A program made the position numbers and the translations under genes. From JABFRJ01 sp033812735 (GTDB lineage Bacteria; Pseudomonadota; Alphaproteobacteria; Rhizobiales; Hyphomicrobiaceae): a DNA stretch of 64,000 nt. The first letter of the stretch is position 1, and each line of letters begins with the position of its first letter. The notes under the pieces are model-generated. The model was not told the origin of the DNA, searched no databases, and saw only the letters and a program-made list of their open reading frames with translations. Shown piece after piece: positions 32,426-40,599 of the stretch. Location of the stretch: the NCBI GenBank assembly GCA_033812735.1, contig JAPXTA010000005.1, forward strand, positions 3,232 through 67,231, written 5' to 3'.

Positions 32426-33196
32426 ATGACGACTTCCGATGAAATCCGCGTGTACTGGCAGCCGGGCTGCACGAGTTGTCTGAGGACCAAGGAGTTCCTG
32501 ACGAAGCGCGGCGTGCCGTTCGTGTCGCGCAACGTGATTGGCGACGAGGGTGCGTTCGGCGAACTCGCTCGGTTTGGCGTCAGGCAGGTGCCGGTCGTGA
32601 CGCGTGGCGATCAGTATGTCGATGGGCAGGTGCTGGCCGATGTCGCGCGTCTCTGCGGAATTCAGTATGGTGCGAAGGCGATCCTGCCGGTTCAGGAGTT
32701 GCGGCGGCGGCTCGACGAGATCGTTGCAGCGAGTGGTCGGTTCATCGCGCAGGTGCCGGAGAAGGAATTGGCGACTCTGTTACCGAACCGGCCACGGAGC
32801 TACAGCGATCTGACGTTCCACATAGCGAATATTCCGGACGCATTCCTGGAGCACGAGGCGGGGATACCGCTGGAGTTCGATGCCTACAATCGCGTGCCGC
32901 CGAAGGGTTGGGGGCATGAGCATCTGATCGCGTACGGCCGCAATGTGCGCAAACGCATGTCCGATTGGTTCGATGGCGAGGGCAAGGCGTGCAACTGGTC
33001 GGCGCCGGCGCGGGTCTATTATGGCAAGCAGACCATGCACGAATATCTCGAGCGCACGACGTGGCATGCGGGGCAGCATACGCGGCAAATGCAATGGGTG
33101 CTGGGCGAGAAGCTCGGCATCAAGCCGGACGGCCGATTGGGCGACGAAATGTGGGCCGATCTGCCGATGCCCGAGAGTGTGTGGGATCCGGCGTAA
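32426..33196 (+). CDS. Glutaredoxin-DinB domain fusion protein
   Basis: 256 residues. Residues 1-80 are a glutaredoxin-like domain with the redox motif CTSC (Cys15, Cys18) and the cis-proline loop RQVPVVTRGDQYVDG. Residues 85-230 are a DinB/YfiT-like four-helix bundle with the predicted metal-binding His132 (LTFHIAN) and His214/His218 (WHAGQH). DinB-superfamily enzymes include thiol transferases that use bacillithiol, mycothiol or glutathione with a metal. The fusion to glutaredoxin suggests a glutathione-linked transferase or detoxification enzyme; this is inference. Single gene, ATG at 32426. Confidence 0.82.
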   Translation: MTTSDEIRVYWQPGCTSCLRTKEFLTKRGVPFVSRNVIGDEGAFGELARFGVRQVPVVTRGDQYVDGQVLADVARLCGIQYGAKAILPVQELRRRLDEIVAASGRFIAQVPEKELATLLPNRPRSYSDLTFHIANIPDAFLEHEAGIPLEFDAYNRVPPKGWGHEHLIAYGRNVRKRMSDWFDGEGKACNWSAPARVYYGKQTMHEYLERTTWHAGQHTRQMQWVLGEKLGIKPDGRLGDEMWADLPMPESVWDPA

Positions 33197-33328
33197 CGGT
33201 CAACGTAAGGATTGGTTAGCCTTGATTGCGCGTCGAGGCCGCGGCGTTCGGCAGAGTACTGCCGCATTTACAGGTTGTAACCGAGCGTCGCGCTAGCGTT
33301 TTGGCTGGTCCATTTAGCGGAGTCGACA

Positions 33329-34072
33329 ATGAAACGGTTGCTGGGCGTCGTTGTTGTCTCTCTTGGCACCATCGGGCTTTCCGGGTGCCTGCAACTTGCC
33401 TCGCGGACCGACGTCAACTCCGATGGCAGCCTCACCGTGTCGTCTGATTTTGGGCTGGACAAGGCTGTTGCGGCTGAGATCGGCAAACTGGCCAGCGTCG
33501 GTAAGCAGAAAGCGGACGGTGCGGCAAGCGACTTCGCTGCGATGTGCAGGAATGGCTTCGACGGCGCTTTCAAGGATATGCAATCGGCGCTCGGCGCGGG
33601 TGGCAAAAGCGAAACACCGCCCCCGGCGCAGACCGGCGCGCCGATGGTCAAAGGGACGGTTTCTGAGCGCGACGGGTTCGTCGTCTGCACCTTTTCCGAG
33701 ACGCTGAAGGAGCCGCTCAAGCAATATACCGAGATGATGCAGAAGAGCGGTCTTGGTGCAGGTATCGGATCGATCGAAATGCTGCCGAGCGGTAACGGCT
33801 ACCGGTTCTCGACGTCGCTTCGGATGTCTGATGTCATGCAGGGACAGCCGATGTCGGATGAGGGGCGGCAGGGTGTCGCCATGGTTGCCGGCATGATCCC
33901 GCGCGAGATGACGACGTCGGTGACGATCGCCGGGCTCAAGGTCGAGAATGCGAATGGGATCGTCAGCGCGGATGGCAAATCGGTGACGTGGAAGATCCCG
34001 TTGCACAGGATTTTCGACATGCGGCCTGAAGCCGAGCCGATCAAGATGACGGTGGACGTTTTTTTTAAGTGA
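33329..34072 (+). CDS. Lipoprotein, LppM-like
   Basis: 247 residues with a lipoprotein signal: hydrophobic segment and lipobox LSGC, Cys20 as the lipidated residue. The mature part begins LQLASRTDVNSDGSLTVSSD, which resembles the LppM/DUF3153 pattern of a hydrophobic strand followed by a DG turn. It continues with ETLKEPLKQYTEMMQKSG and the C-terminal VTWKIPLHRIFDM. The membrane of residence depends on sorting; residue 2 of the mature chain is Leu, which favours the outer membrane. Function unknown. Single gene converging on the PaaA-like gene. Confidence 0.75.
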   Translation: MKRLLGVVVVSLGTIGLSGCLQLASRTDVNSDGSLTVSSDFGLDKAVAAEIGKLASVGKQKADGAASDFAAMCRNGFDGAFKDMQSALGAGGKSETPPPAQTGAPMVKGTVSERDGFVVCTFSETLKEPLKQYTEMMQKSGLGAGIGSIEMLPSGNGYRFSTSLRMSDVMQGQPMSDEGRQGVAMVAGMIPREMTTSVTIAGLKVENANGIVSADGKSVTWKIPLHRIFDMRPEAEPIKMTVDVFFK

Positions 34073-34085
34073 TGCGTTTTTGTTT

Positions 34086-34122
34086 GCGACTTGCTGCGCC
34101 GTACCGGCGGATCGCAAGTCGC
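34086..34122. terminator. Hairpin between convergent genes, probable terminator
   Basis: Arms GCGACTTGC and GCAAGTCGC pair perfectly, enclosing a second stem CGCCG/CGGCG with a 3-base loop. It sits midway between the stop codons at 34072 (plus) and 34128 (minus). T-runs lie only on its left flank, so it is not a textbook terminator for either strand, but the position fits a shared stop signal. Confidence 0.55.
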
Positions 34123-34127
34123 GGTCA

Positions 34128-35129
34128 TTACTCCGCCGCGACCTTAGCGGCGGCGCGGCCGCGGCGCTTCTTGGCGTAGGCGAGGGCGGCTTCGCGGACC
34201 CAGGCGCCGTTGTCGTGCGCGGCTTTGCGCACCTTCATGCGCTGGCGATTGCAGGGGCCATCACCTGCCAGCACGCGCTTGAATTCGCTCCAGTCGATCT
34301 CGCCGTGCTCCCAGTGTCCCGTTGCCTCGTTGAATTTCAGCTTGTCGTCGGGGAATTTCAGGCCGAGGTAGTGGCCTTGCGGCACGGTCGCGTCGATGAA
34401 TTTCTGGCGGAGTTCGTCGTTGGAGAAGCGCTTGATCTTCCACTTGGTGGTGTCGGCCGAATGCATGCTGTCCTTGTCTGAGGGACCGAACATCATCAGT
34501 GACGGCCACCAGAAGCGGTTGAGCGCGTCTTGCGCCATGTCCTTCTGCGCTTGCGTCCCGCGGCAGAGCGTCAGCATGATCTCGTAGCCCTGGCGCTGGT
34601 GGAAGCTCTCTTCTTTGCAGATGCGGATCATCGCGCGGGCGTAGGGGCCGAATGAGCAGCGGCAGAGTGGGATCTGATTCATGATCGCCGCGCCATCGAC
34701 GAGCCAGCCTATGGCGCCCATGTCGGCCCAGGTCAGCGTCGGATAGTTGAAGATCGAGGAATACTTAGCGCGGCCGGAATGGAGCGCGTCGACCATCTGC
34801 TCGCGGCTCTGGCCGAGGGTTTCGGCGGCGGCGTAGAGGTAAAGGCCGTGACCGCCCTCGTCCTGAATCTTGGCGAGGAGGGCTGCCTTGCGTTTGAGGG
34901 AAGGCGCGCGCGTCAGCCAGTTGCCCTCGGGCTGCATGCCGATGATTTCGGAGTGGGCGTGCTGGGAGATCTGGCGAAGTAGGGTCTTGCGGTAGCCTTC
35001 CGGCATCCAGTCGTTCGGCTCGATCTTTTCCTCGGCATCGACCTTGGCCTGGAAACGCGCGAGCCTGTCGGCGTCCTCGGGCCGGGACGCCGGGGCTTCG
35101 TCTTTGGTGTTCAGGGCCTGGGTGTACAT
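34128..35129 (-). CDS. PaaA-like phenylacetyl-CoA epoxidase subunit homologue
   Basis: Ferritin-like di-iron oxygenase subunit of the PaaA/PaaC family, 333 residues. It begins with a variable 30-residue segment, then QISQHAHSEIIGMQPEGNWL, the metal-binding helices DEGGHGLYLYAAAETLG and CKEESFHQRQGYEIMLTLC, and FGPSDKDSMHSADTTKWKIK. The C-terminus is basic. This matches PaaA, the catalytic alpha subunit that epoxidises phenylacetyl-CoA together with PaaB, PaaC, PaaD and the reductase PaaE. None of those partners is nearby; the neighbours are a lipoprotein and a sulfatase. It may work with partners encoded elsewhere or on another substrate. Confidence 0.9.
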   Translation of the reverse strand: MYTQALNTKDEAPASRPEDADRLARFQAKVDAEEKIEPNDWMPEGYRKTLLRQISQHAHSEIIGMQPEGNWLTRAPSLKRKAALLAKIQDEGGHGLYLYAAAETLGQSREQMVDALHSGRAKYSSIFNYPTLTWADMGAIGWLVDGAAIMNQIPLCRCSFGPYARAMIRICKEESFHQRQGYEIMLTLCRGTQAQKDMAQDALNRFWWPSLMMFGPSDKDSMHSADTTKWKIKRFSNDELRQKFIDATVPQGHYLGLKFPDDKLKFNEATGHWEHGEIDWSEFKRVLAGDGPCNRQRMKVRKAAHDNGAWVREAALAYAKKRRGRAAAKVAAE

Positions 35130-35182
35130 GTGGCGACCTCAGGTGTGATGACGAAAGGAGCGTACCACAGGCGATCATCATT

Positions 35183-35350
35183 CGTCATCCCGGCCCCGGA
35201 TCGCGGTCAGGGGTGAGCCAGGGCCGTGCCCCATGGCAAGCATAGGCATGCTGGGTGGACGCTATCGGTGTGCGTTGCAATGGCCGCAAAAATCGGCACC
35301 CTTGTCCTCGTTGAAGCCTGTCGTAGGTCCCGGCCTTCGCCGGGATGACG
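35183..35350. repeat. Inverted pair of GTCATCCCGG elements (MITE- or BIME-like)
   Basis: CGTCATCCCGGC at 35183-35194 faces its inverse (GCCGGGATGACG) at 35339-35350, enclosing about 144 bases with no gene. The right half alone forms the palindrome GTCCCGGCcttcGCCGGGAT. It fills most of the gap between the divergent PaaA-like and sulfatase genes, so their promoters must lie in or beside it. Confidence 0.7.
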
Positions 35351-35362
35351 TAGAGAGGGGCA

Positions 35363-36955
35363 ATGATTTCGAAGAAGCCGAACATCCTGTTCATCATGGC
35401 CGACCAGCTGCGCTGGGACTACATCGGCTGCGCGGGGCATCCGCATATCAAGACGCCGCATATCGATGCGCTCGCCAAACGCGGTGTGCGGTTCGATCGC
35501 TGCTTCATCCAGAGCCCGGTCTGCGGCGGCTCGCGCATGAGCTTCTATTCGGGGCGCTACAACATCACTCACGGCGCGACGTACAACAATTTTCCGCTGC
35601 GCGTCGACGAATGGACCATGGGCGATTATCTGCGCCCGCTCGGCTACCGCTCGGTGCTCGTCGGCAAGACGCACTTCAAGCCCGATATCGAGACGATGCA
35701 GCGGTATGGTATCGATCCCGGCACCAATCCGGGGCTGCCTTACTGGCAGTGCGGTTTCGAGGCGTACGAGCGTGACGACGGGCTGCACCCAGAGGAGTAT
35801 GGCGACGAAGACCTCGCCTACAATCAGTGGCTGCGCCAAAAGGGATACCCTGGCGACAACCCGTGGCACACCTATGCGAATTCGGTCGAGGGTGAGAACG
35901 GGGAGGTCCTGAGCGGTTGGCAGATGCGGAACGCGCGACGGCCGGCGCGGCTCAAAGAGGAGCACTCCGAGACAGCGTACATGACTGATCGTGCGCTCGA
36001 GTTCCTGTCACGACATCAAGCGGAGAAACCAGAGCAGCCGTGGTGCTTGCATCTCTCCTATATCAAGCCGCACTGGCCCTATATTGCGCCGGCCCCTTAT
36101 CACGACATGTATGGTCCGGAGCATGTCATCGCGCCGGTGCGCAGCGAGGCCGAGCGCGCGAACCCGCATCCTGTCATCGCGGCGTTCATGCGGCACGACG
36201 AAAGCGTGAACTTCTCGCGGCAAGAGGTGCGCGAGACGGTTATTCCGACGTACATGGGGCTGATCTCGCAGTTCGATCATCACATCGGCCGCGTGTTCGC
36301 GCATCTCGATAAGCTTGGTATCGCCGACAACACAATCGTGGTTGTAACGTCGGATCACGGCGACTATCTCGGCGATCACTGGCTCGGCGAGAAGGATCTC
36401 TTTCATGATGTCATCACGCGCATTCCGATGATCGTGATGGACCCGCGTCCGGCGGCGGATGCGACGCGTGGGTCGATCAGCGATGCGCTGGTACAGGCGA
36501 TCGATCTCGCACCGACGTTTCTCGATGCGGGTGGCGGAGAACCGGCGCCGCACCGCTTGGAGGGCGCGTCGTTCCTGCCGCTGCTGCACGGCCAGTCACC
36601 GGCCAAGCCATGGCGGGAGGCAGTGTTCTGCGACAGCGACTTCGCGCTGCGGCATGCGCGCAAGTATCTCGATCTCGCGGAGGATCAGGCGCGCGGGTTC
36701 ATGGTGCGCACGGCGCAATGGAAGTACGTCTATTTCGAGAAATTTGCGCCACAGCTGTTCGATCTTGTGGGCGATCCGGACGAGTTGACCGATCTCGGTA
36801 CGTCGCCCGCGCATGAAGGCGTCCGTGCGGAAATGAAGGACCGGATGTTCCACTGGCTTTTGAATTTGAAGACGCGGACGACAGTGACGCACGAGTTCAT
36901 CGCGCGGGTGACGGGCGGTGCGCGAAAGCGCGGCATCCGGTTTGGGGAGTGGTGA
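35363..36955 (+). CDS. Sulfatase-family hydrolase
   Basis: Alkaline-phosphatase-superfamily hydrolase, 530 residues, acting on sulfate or phosphonate/phosphate esters. The N-terminus gives metal ligands in ILFIMADQLRWDYIG. The nucleophile motif is SPVCGGSRMSFYSGR with Cys54 and Arg58, and later metal ligands are in VTSDHGDYLGDH. No signal peptide is visible, so it is cytoplasmic, as are phosphonate monoester hydrolases, which it resembles in length. The usual formylglycine motif is C-x-[PAS]-x-R; here the third position is Gly. Whether it is matured to formylglycine is uncertain. The gene stands alone without a visible sulfatase-maturase. Confidence 0.88.
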   Translation: MISKKPNILFIMADQLRWDYIGCAGHPHIKTPHIDALAKRGVRFDRCFIQSPVCGGSRMSFYSGRYNITHGATYNNFPLRVDEWTMGDYLRPLGYRSVLVGKTHFKPDIETMQRYGIDPGTNPGLPYWQCGFEAYERDDGLHPEEYGDEDLAYNQWLRQKGYPGDNPWHTYANSVEGENGEVLSGWQMRNARRPARLKEEHSETAYMTDRALEFLSRHQAEKPEQPWCLHLSYIKPHWPYIAPAPYHDMYGPEHVIAPVRSEAERANPHPVIAAFMRHDESVNFSRQEVRETVIPTYMGLISQFDHHIGRVFAHLDKLGIADNTIVVVTSDHGDYLGDHWLGEKDLFHDVITRIPMIVMDPRPAADATRGSISDALVQAIDLAPTFLDAGGGEPAPHRLEGASFLPLLHGQSPAKPWREAVFCDSDFALRHARKYLDLAEDQARGFMVRTAQWKYVYFEKFAPQLFDLVGDPDELTDLGTSPAHEGVRAEMKDRMFHWLLNLKTRTTVTHEFIARVTGGARKRGIRFGEW

Positions 36956-37039
36956 GACACTTAGGATGTTTGCGTTCGATCAAGCCGCGTGCGAGGGAGC
37001 CTGACGCATCGTCAGTTGAGACGATGGGAGGGATTCGAC

Positions 37040-37381
37040 ATGCAATGGCTGATATTGAGCGTGGCCCTTCTGATTGGTGGCCTGCAGGCTGCTGTAGCAG
37101 CCGATCCGAAGGTCATTGAACTTGGCCACGACATCGCGGTGGCGCGGTGTGCCCGTTGTCATTCGGTCACCAGTACGGACCCTAGCCCGCATCGCACGCC
37201 GCCGTTCCGGGAGTTAGCCGCCGATTATCCGCTGCCGATGCTGAGCGAGGCGATCAAGACCGGCATTGTCGGCGGGCACGACGAGATGCCGATGTTCGAT
37301 CTAGGTTTGAACGAGGCCAGAGCGCTCGTCGCCTATATCGACAGCTTGTCGCCGGCGGATAAGCGGTATCTTAGAGATTGA
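37040..37381 (+). CDS. Small secreted c-type cytochrome
   Basis: 113 residues from the ATG at 37040, preceded by GGAGG. Signal peptide with cleavage near AVAAD (residue 22), then a single heme motif CARCH and a likely axial Met in DEMPMFDLG. A class I monoheme cytochrome c that would carry electrons in the periplasm. It converges with a second cytochrome c gene at 37462-38022, 80 bases away. Its redox partner is unknown. Confidence 0.87.
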   Translation: MQWLILSVALLIGGLQAAVAADPKVIELGHDIAVARCARCHSVTSTDPSPHRTPPFRELAADYPLPMLSEAIKTGIVGGHDEMPMFDLGLNEARALVAYIDSLSPADKRYLRD

Positions 37382-37434
37382 ACTACAGGTGTATCGGAGC
37401 AAGCGGCCGCCCCTGACCTGTCTCTTCGGGACAT

Positions 37435-37458
37435 CCTCTCCCCGCACGCGGGGAGAGG
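37435..37458. terminator. Hairpin between convergent cytochrome genes
   Basis: CCTCTCCCCGC followed by ACGC and GGGGAGAGG forms a long GC-rich hairpin with a tiny loop, midway between two convergent genes. No T-run follows. The sequence CCTCTCCCCGC..GCGGGGAGAGG is also a common dispersed palindrome in this bacterial group, so it may be both a repeat and a transcription barrier. Confidence 0.6.
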
Positions 37459-37461
37459 GGA

Positions 37462-38022
37462 TCATTGTTGCGGGAAGCCCGCGCGCATGTAGGCGATGAC
37501 GCGCCAGATGTCGTCGCGGGCGAGCTTGTCCTTGAAGGCCGGCATCTCGGAGTTGAACTGCACGCCGCCGTCGGCAATGGCCCAAAGCAGATACTCGTCG
37601 ACGGAGATGGGGCGCTTGATCATGTAAGCGAGAAGCGCTGGCGACGGTGATAAGGCTTTGCCGGGTTCGCCGGAGCCCATGCCGTCGGCACCGTGGCACG
37701 ATGCGCATTGCTCGGCGTAAAGCTTACGGCCCGCATCGATCGCGGCCTTATCAGCGGTGACGGACGACTTGGTGCCTTCGTATTCCTTCGACAGGCCGTA
37801 CTGCATGTAGATGTTGTGGCGGAGCAGGCGGATCATCATGCCCTTCGGCATGTTTCCCGGCCCCCACAATTCGCGAACCATCCAGTCAGGCTGCCAGTAG
37901 TCGAATTTGCGCATCTGATCCGGCGAGGACTGTGGCCCCTTCGCCTGCTGAGCGACGGCGGCGGTCGCGCCGAGCGCAACTGCCGCCGCGATGAAAACAC
38001 CGCGAGCGAAAGATTTCAGCAT
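37462..38022 (-). CDS. Secreted c-type cytochrome
   Basis: 186 residues from the ATG at 38022, which has GAGGGA at suitable distance; an earlier in-frame ATG at 38055 is less likely. Signal peptide (cleavage near AVAQQ), then an N-terminal extension of about 70 residues (MRKFDYWQPDWMVRELWGPG) before the heme motif CASCH in a class I cytochrome c domain, with axial Met in EMPAFKD. The C-terminal pattern DDIWRVIAYMRAGFP is that of electron-carrier cytochromes of dehydrogenases or terminal oxidases. It is 29 bases downstream of the HicA-like gene on the same strand. Confidence 0.87.
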   Translation of the reverse strand: MLKSFARGVFIAAAVALGATAAVAQQAKGPQSSPDQMRKFDYWQPDWMVRELWGPGNMPKGMMIRLLRHNIYMQYGLSKEYEGTKSSVTADKAAIDAGRKLYAEQCASCHGADGMGSGEPGKALSPSPALLAYMIKRPISVDEYLLWAIADGGVQFNSEMPAFKDKLARDDIWRVIAYMRAGFPQQ

Positions 38023-38051
38023 GTCAATTCCCTCGCTCATCGACTGGCCGC

Positions 38052-38315
38052 TCAAGCCGGGTACTGCTCTGGATCAATTCCACACTGCATGAGGAATTTC
38101 TTGATCTGCATGACCTCGTCCTTCGGCAACGAATGCTGGGCATGCACGAAGGCGGCATTGTGTCCGTTGAGCGAGAAGCCGTAGCGATTGCCGTGTTTGT
38201 TTTCAACTGTGCCGCCAAGGCTTTCAATCACGTGCACGACGTCCTTCATGTCGATGTTCGAACTCACGGGGTGAGCAAAAAGGGCGTGCAACGTCTTGCG
38301 ATGATGATGATTCAT
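38052..38315 (-). CDS. HicA-like small protein without a HicB partner
   Basis: 87 residues from the ATG at 38315. The sequence (HRKTLHALFAHPVSSNIDMK, VIESLGGTVENKHGNRYGFS, FVHAQHSLPKDEVMQIKKFL) fits the small dsRBD-like HicA fold with a central GxRxxF/S-type strand. HicA toxins degrade mRNA and are normally held by a HicB antitoxin in the next gene; none is present here. Family members linked to metabolic genes may be solitary and non-toxic. The catalytic His common in toxins (in a G-S-H context) is not obvious, which leaves toxicity doubtful. Confidence 0.6.
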   Translation of the reverse strand: MNHHHRKTLHALFAHPVSSNIDMKDVVHVIESLGGTVENKHGNRYGFSLNGHNAAFVHAQHSLPKDEVMQIKKFLMQCGIDPEQYPA

Positions 38316-38381
38316 TTCATGTCCCGTCACTGTTTAGCGGCCGAATTCTGCACGCTTCAAGTGGCGAGGCTTTGCGCGTGA

Positions 38382-39626
38382 TCAAGGGCGGCGGGCGCGC
38401 GAGGCCGGGGCTGCGACAATGAGTGCCGACACGATTTGGATTGCAGCGGTTAGCGCGAAGGGCAGCGTGTAGCTGCCGCTCCAGTCGCGCAGCGCTCCGA
38501 ACGTGCCTGGGGCGAAGGCGAATACCAGCTGGTTGATGGCAGTAAGCAGCGCGAGAGCCCGGCCGACGTCGACGGGGGCCTGTTCTACCTGGAGAATGAG
38601 CGGCGGCAGCGACAGCAGATTGCCAATGCCGAGGCCGAAGAGAACGCAGCCGAGGAGCAGCGGCAGCGGCGTCGTTCCGAAGATCAAAAGCATCACGCCG
38701 CAGGCCTGAATCGTGAAGTTGATCGCGGCCGCCTTGCGGCGACCGTGCTCGCCCAACAGACCAGCGAGCCCGAACCGTCCGACGATCGCGCAGGCCGTCG
38801 CGAGGCTCAACGCGCTGGCCGCCCCGATGTCGCCGAGGACGGGCGACAGGCGCACGACCAGATGAGTAATGAGGCCAATCTGCGCGAAGATGCCGATGGC
38901 AAATCCGACCGACAGCGACAGGAAGCGGGGGTCTTGCAAGAGCTCGGCGCGGTCGAGGGGCCGCGTGACTTTCAGAGTCGCGGGATGCGACTGGGTGTCA
39001 TGGGAGACGGGCTCTGCGTTGTCGGCGCGAAGGCCCTTGGAGGCCGGCGTCGGCTTCAATGCGTAGCCTGCAAGCAGCCAGAGAAGCAACGTGCCGACGA
39101 TGCCGACGATAATCGAGGCGTTGGCAAAGCCGATCCGCGAGATGAGCCAGACCCAGAGCGGGGTGAACAAGACGCCGCCAATGCTGGCGCCGTTGTAGGC
39201 ATGGGACAAGGCAAGCGCACGCTTCTTCTCGAACCACGGTGAGACGAAGGTGTTGATGGCAGCCCCGCTCGTTGCCGACCATCCGGCACCAGTGAAGAGC
39301 GCCGCGACGTAGAGCTGCCAGGGCGACGTCGCATGCGCGAAACCGATGACGCCGAGTGAGAACGCGATCAGACCGGCGCGTGTGACTGCCGTGGTGCCAA
39401 AGCGCGCATGAGCGTCTGCGAGGAAGACGACGAGCAGTGCGCTGAAGAGAAAGTGGAGAGTGACGGCGCCGGAGACGACGGATACCGCCCAACCGCGCGA
39501 CTTTACGAGTTCATTGACATAGACGGCGGGGCCGTAGAACCCGAGGCCCCAAGCGAAGACGGCGATCAGGAACGAGGTGGCGACGACGTGCCAGCCGAAG
39601 AAGGTGCGGGGCGGCGATGACTGCAC
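38382..39626 (-). CDS. MFS transporter (OFA-like)
   Basis: Major facilitator with twelve predicted membrane segments, 414 residues from a GTG at 39626. That start is chosen because GGGGAG lies just upstream; the frame is open to 39743. The first segment FGWHVVATSFLIAVFAWGLG and the loop after TM10 (FGLGIGNLLSLPPLILQ) match the monocarboxylate/oxalate-formate-antiporter-like branch. The substrate is unknown. It is 38 bases downstream of a periplasmic solute-binding protein gene, an uncommon pairing for a secondary transporter. Confidence 0.87.
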   Translation of the reverse strand: MQSSPPRTFFGWHVVATSFLIAVFAWGLGFYGPAVYVNELVKSRGWAVSVVSGAVTLHFLFSALLVVFLADAHARFGTTAVTRAGLIAFSLGVIGFAHATSPWQLYVAALFTGAGWSATSGAAINTFVSPWFEKKRALALSHAYNGASIGGVLFTPLWVWLISRIGFANASIIVGIVGTLLLWLLAGYALKPTPASKGLRADNAEPVSHDTQSHPATLKVTRPLDRAELLQDPRFLSLSVGFAIGIFAQIGLITHLVVRLSPVLGDIGAASALSLATACAIVGRFGLAGLLGEHGRRKAAAINFTIQACGVMLLIFGTTPLPLLLGCVLFGLGIGNLLSLPPLILQVEQAPVDVGRALALLTAINQLVFAFAPGTFGALRDWSGSYTLPFALTAAIQIVSALIVAAPASRARRP

Positions 39627-39664
39627 GTCGAGATCTCCCCGCCGCAACGATGTCTGCGACCGGC

Positions 39665-40543
39665 TCAGAATGCCCGGAGCGGGAAATAACGCAAGGTCAG
39701 CTCGTCGAAGCGACCGCTCTCCCGCAGCTGCTTGAGGGCCCAATTGACCTGCTGTTTGATCTGGGGATCGGCCCGGTTCAACAGGATGCCGACGCCGTCG
39801 CCGAAGTATCGGGGTTCGACGAAGGGGCCACCTTTGAATTCGCAGCAGGCTTTCGATGCCGTGCCATTCAACCAGAATACAAGGTTGATGCCGTCATCGA
39901 ACAGCAGATCAGCGGTGCCAGTCACGACGGCGTCGCGTGCGAGCTCCGCGTTCTCGTAGGCCTGGATCGCTGACAACGTGAAGAAGGCGCGAAGGAATGC
40001 TTCGTGAGCCGTTCCCTTGGCGACGGCGATGCGTTTGCGGTCGAGACCGCCCGGGGTGATCTCGAAGGCCTTGCCGCGGTGGCCGACGAAACGGGCAGGT
40101 GTCGTGTAGTAGCGATCGCTGACGTCGACCTCGCGCAGGATGCGCGCGTCGATGGCATGGGAGGCGATTGCAGCATCGGTCTCGCCGCGTTTGACGATGG
40201 CGATGATGTCCGACCAATTGCGCTGCTGGATGTCGCAGGTCGCCGAAAGCTCGAGGCAGATGGCGCGGGCCACGTCGACGTTGAAGCCGGTCAGCTGGCC
40301 GTCCTCGTCGATGTAGTTAAACGGCGGGTAATCGCTGTCGGTGATGAACCGCAGGGCCGCGCGCTTGGTGGTGGATGGATTGGCGGTGGGCTCATTGGCG
40401 GTCGCACCGATCGCGGGGGAGCGCGTTTGTGCGGTTGCTGGGACTAGAGCCGCGAGGACGGCGAGCCCAAGTGCCGTGACGATGACTTTAGAGCATCTTA
40501 GCGGGTGAAACCGGTCGGTGGGCATCGTACGACTGCTTCCCAT
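39665..40543 (-). CDS. Periplasmic solute-binding protein, family 3
   Basis: 292 residues, SBP_bac_3 fold. An N-terminal signal peptide (hydrophobic core near residues 20-36, cleavage near ATAQT) is followed by RFITDSDYPPFNYIDEDGQL, the family hallmark, and GFNVDVARAICLELSATCDI. The C-terminal region KQQVNWALKQLRESGRFDEL is also typical. Family 3 members mostly bind polar amino acids for ABC importers, but there is no ABC permease or ATPase here; the next gene is an MFS transporter. Some family 3 proteins are instead sensors or enzymes. Confidence 0.88.
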   Translation of the reverse strand: MGSSRTMPTDRFHPLRCSKVIVTALGLAVLAALVPATAQTRSPAIGATANEPTANPSTTKRAALRFITDSDYPPFNYIDEDGQLTGFNVDVARAICLELSATCDIQQRNWSDIIAIVKRGETDAAIASHAIDARILREVDVSDRYYTTPARFVGHRGKAFEITPGGLDRKRIAVAKGTAHEAFLRAFFTLSAIQAYENAELARDAVVTGTADLLFDDGINLVFWLNGTASKACCEFKGGPFVEPRYFGDGVGILLNRADPQIKQQVNWALKQLRESGRFDELTLRYFPLRAF

Positions 40544-40599
40544 TGAAGGCCCAACCTCCGCGCGCTACAACTAATTTTAGCGCGCGGGGAGATTGTTGA

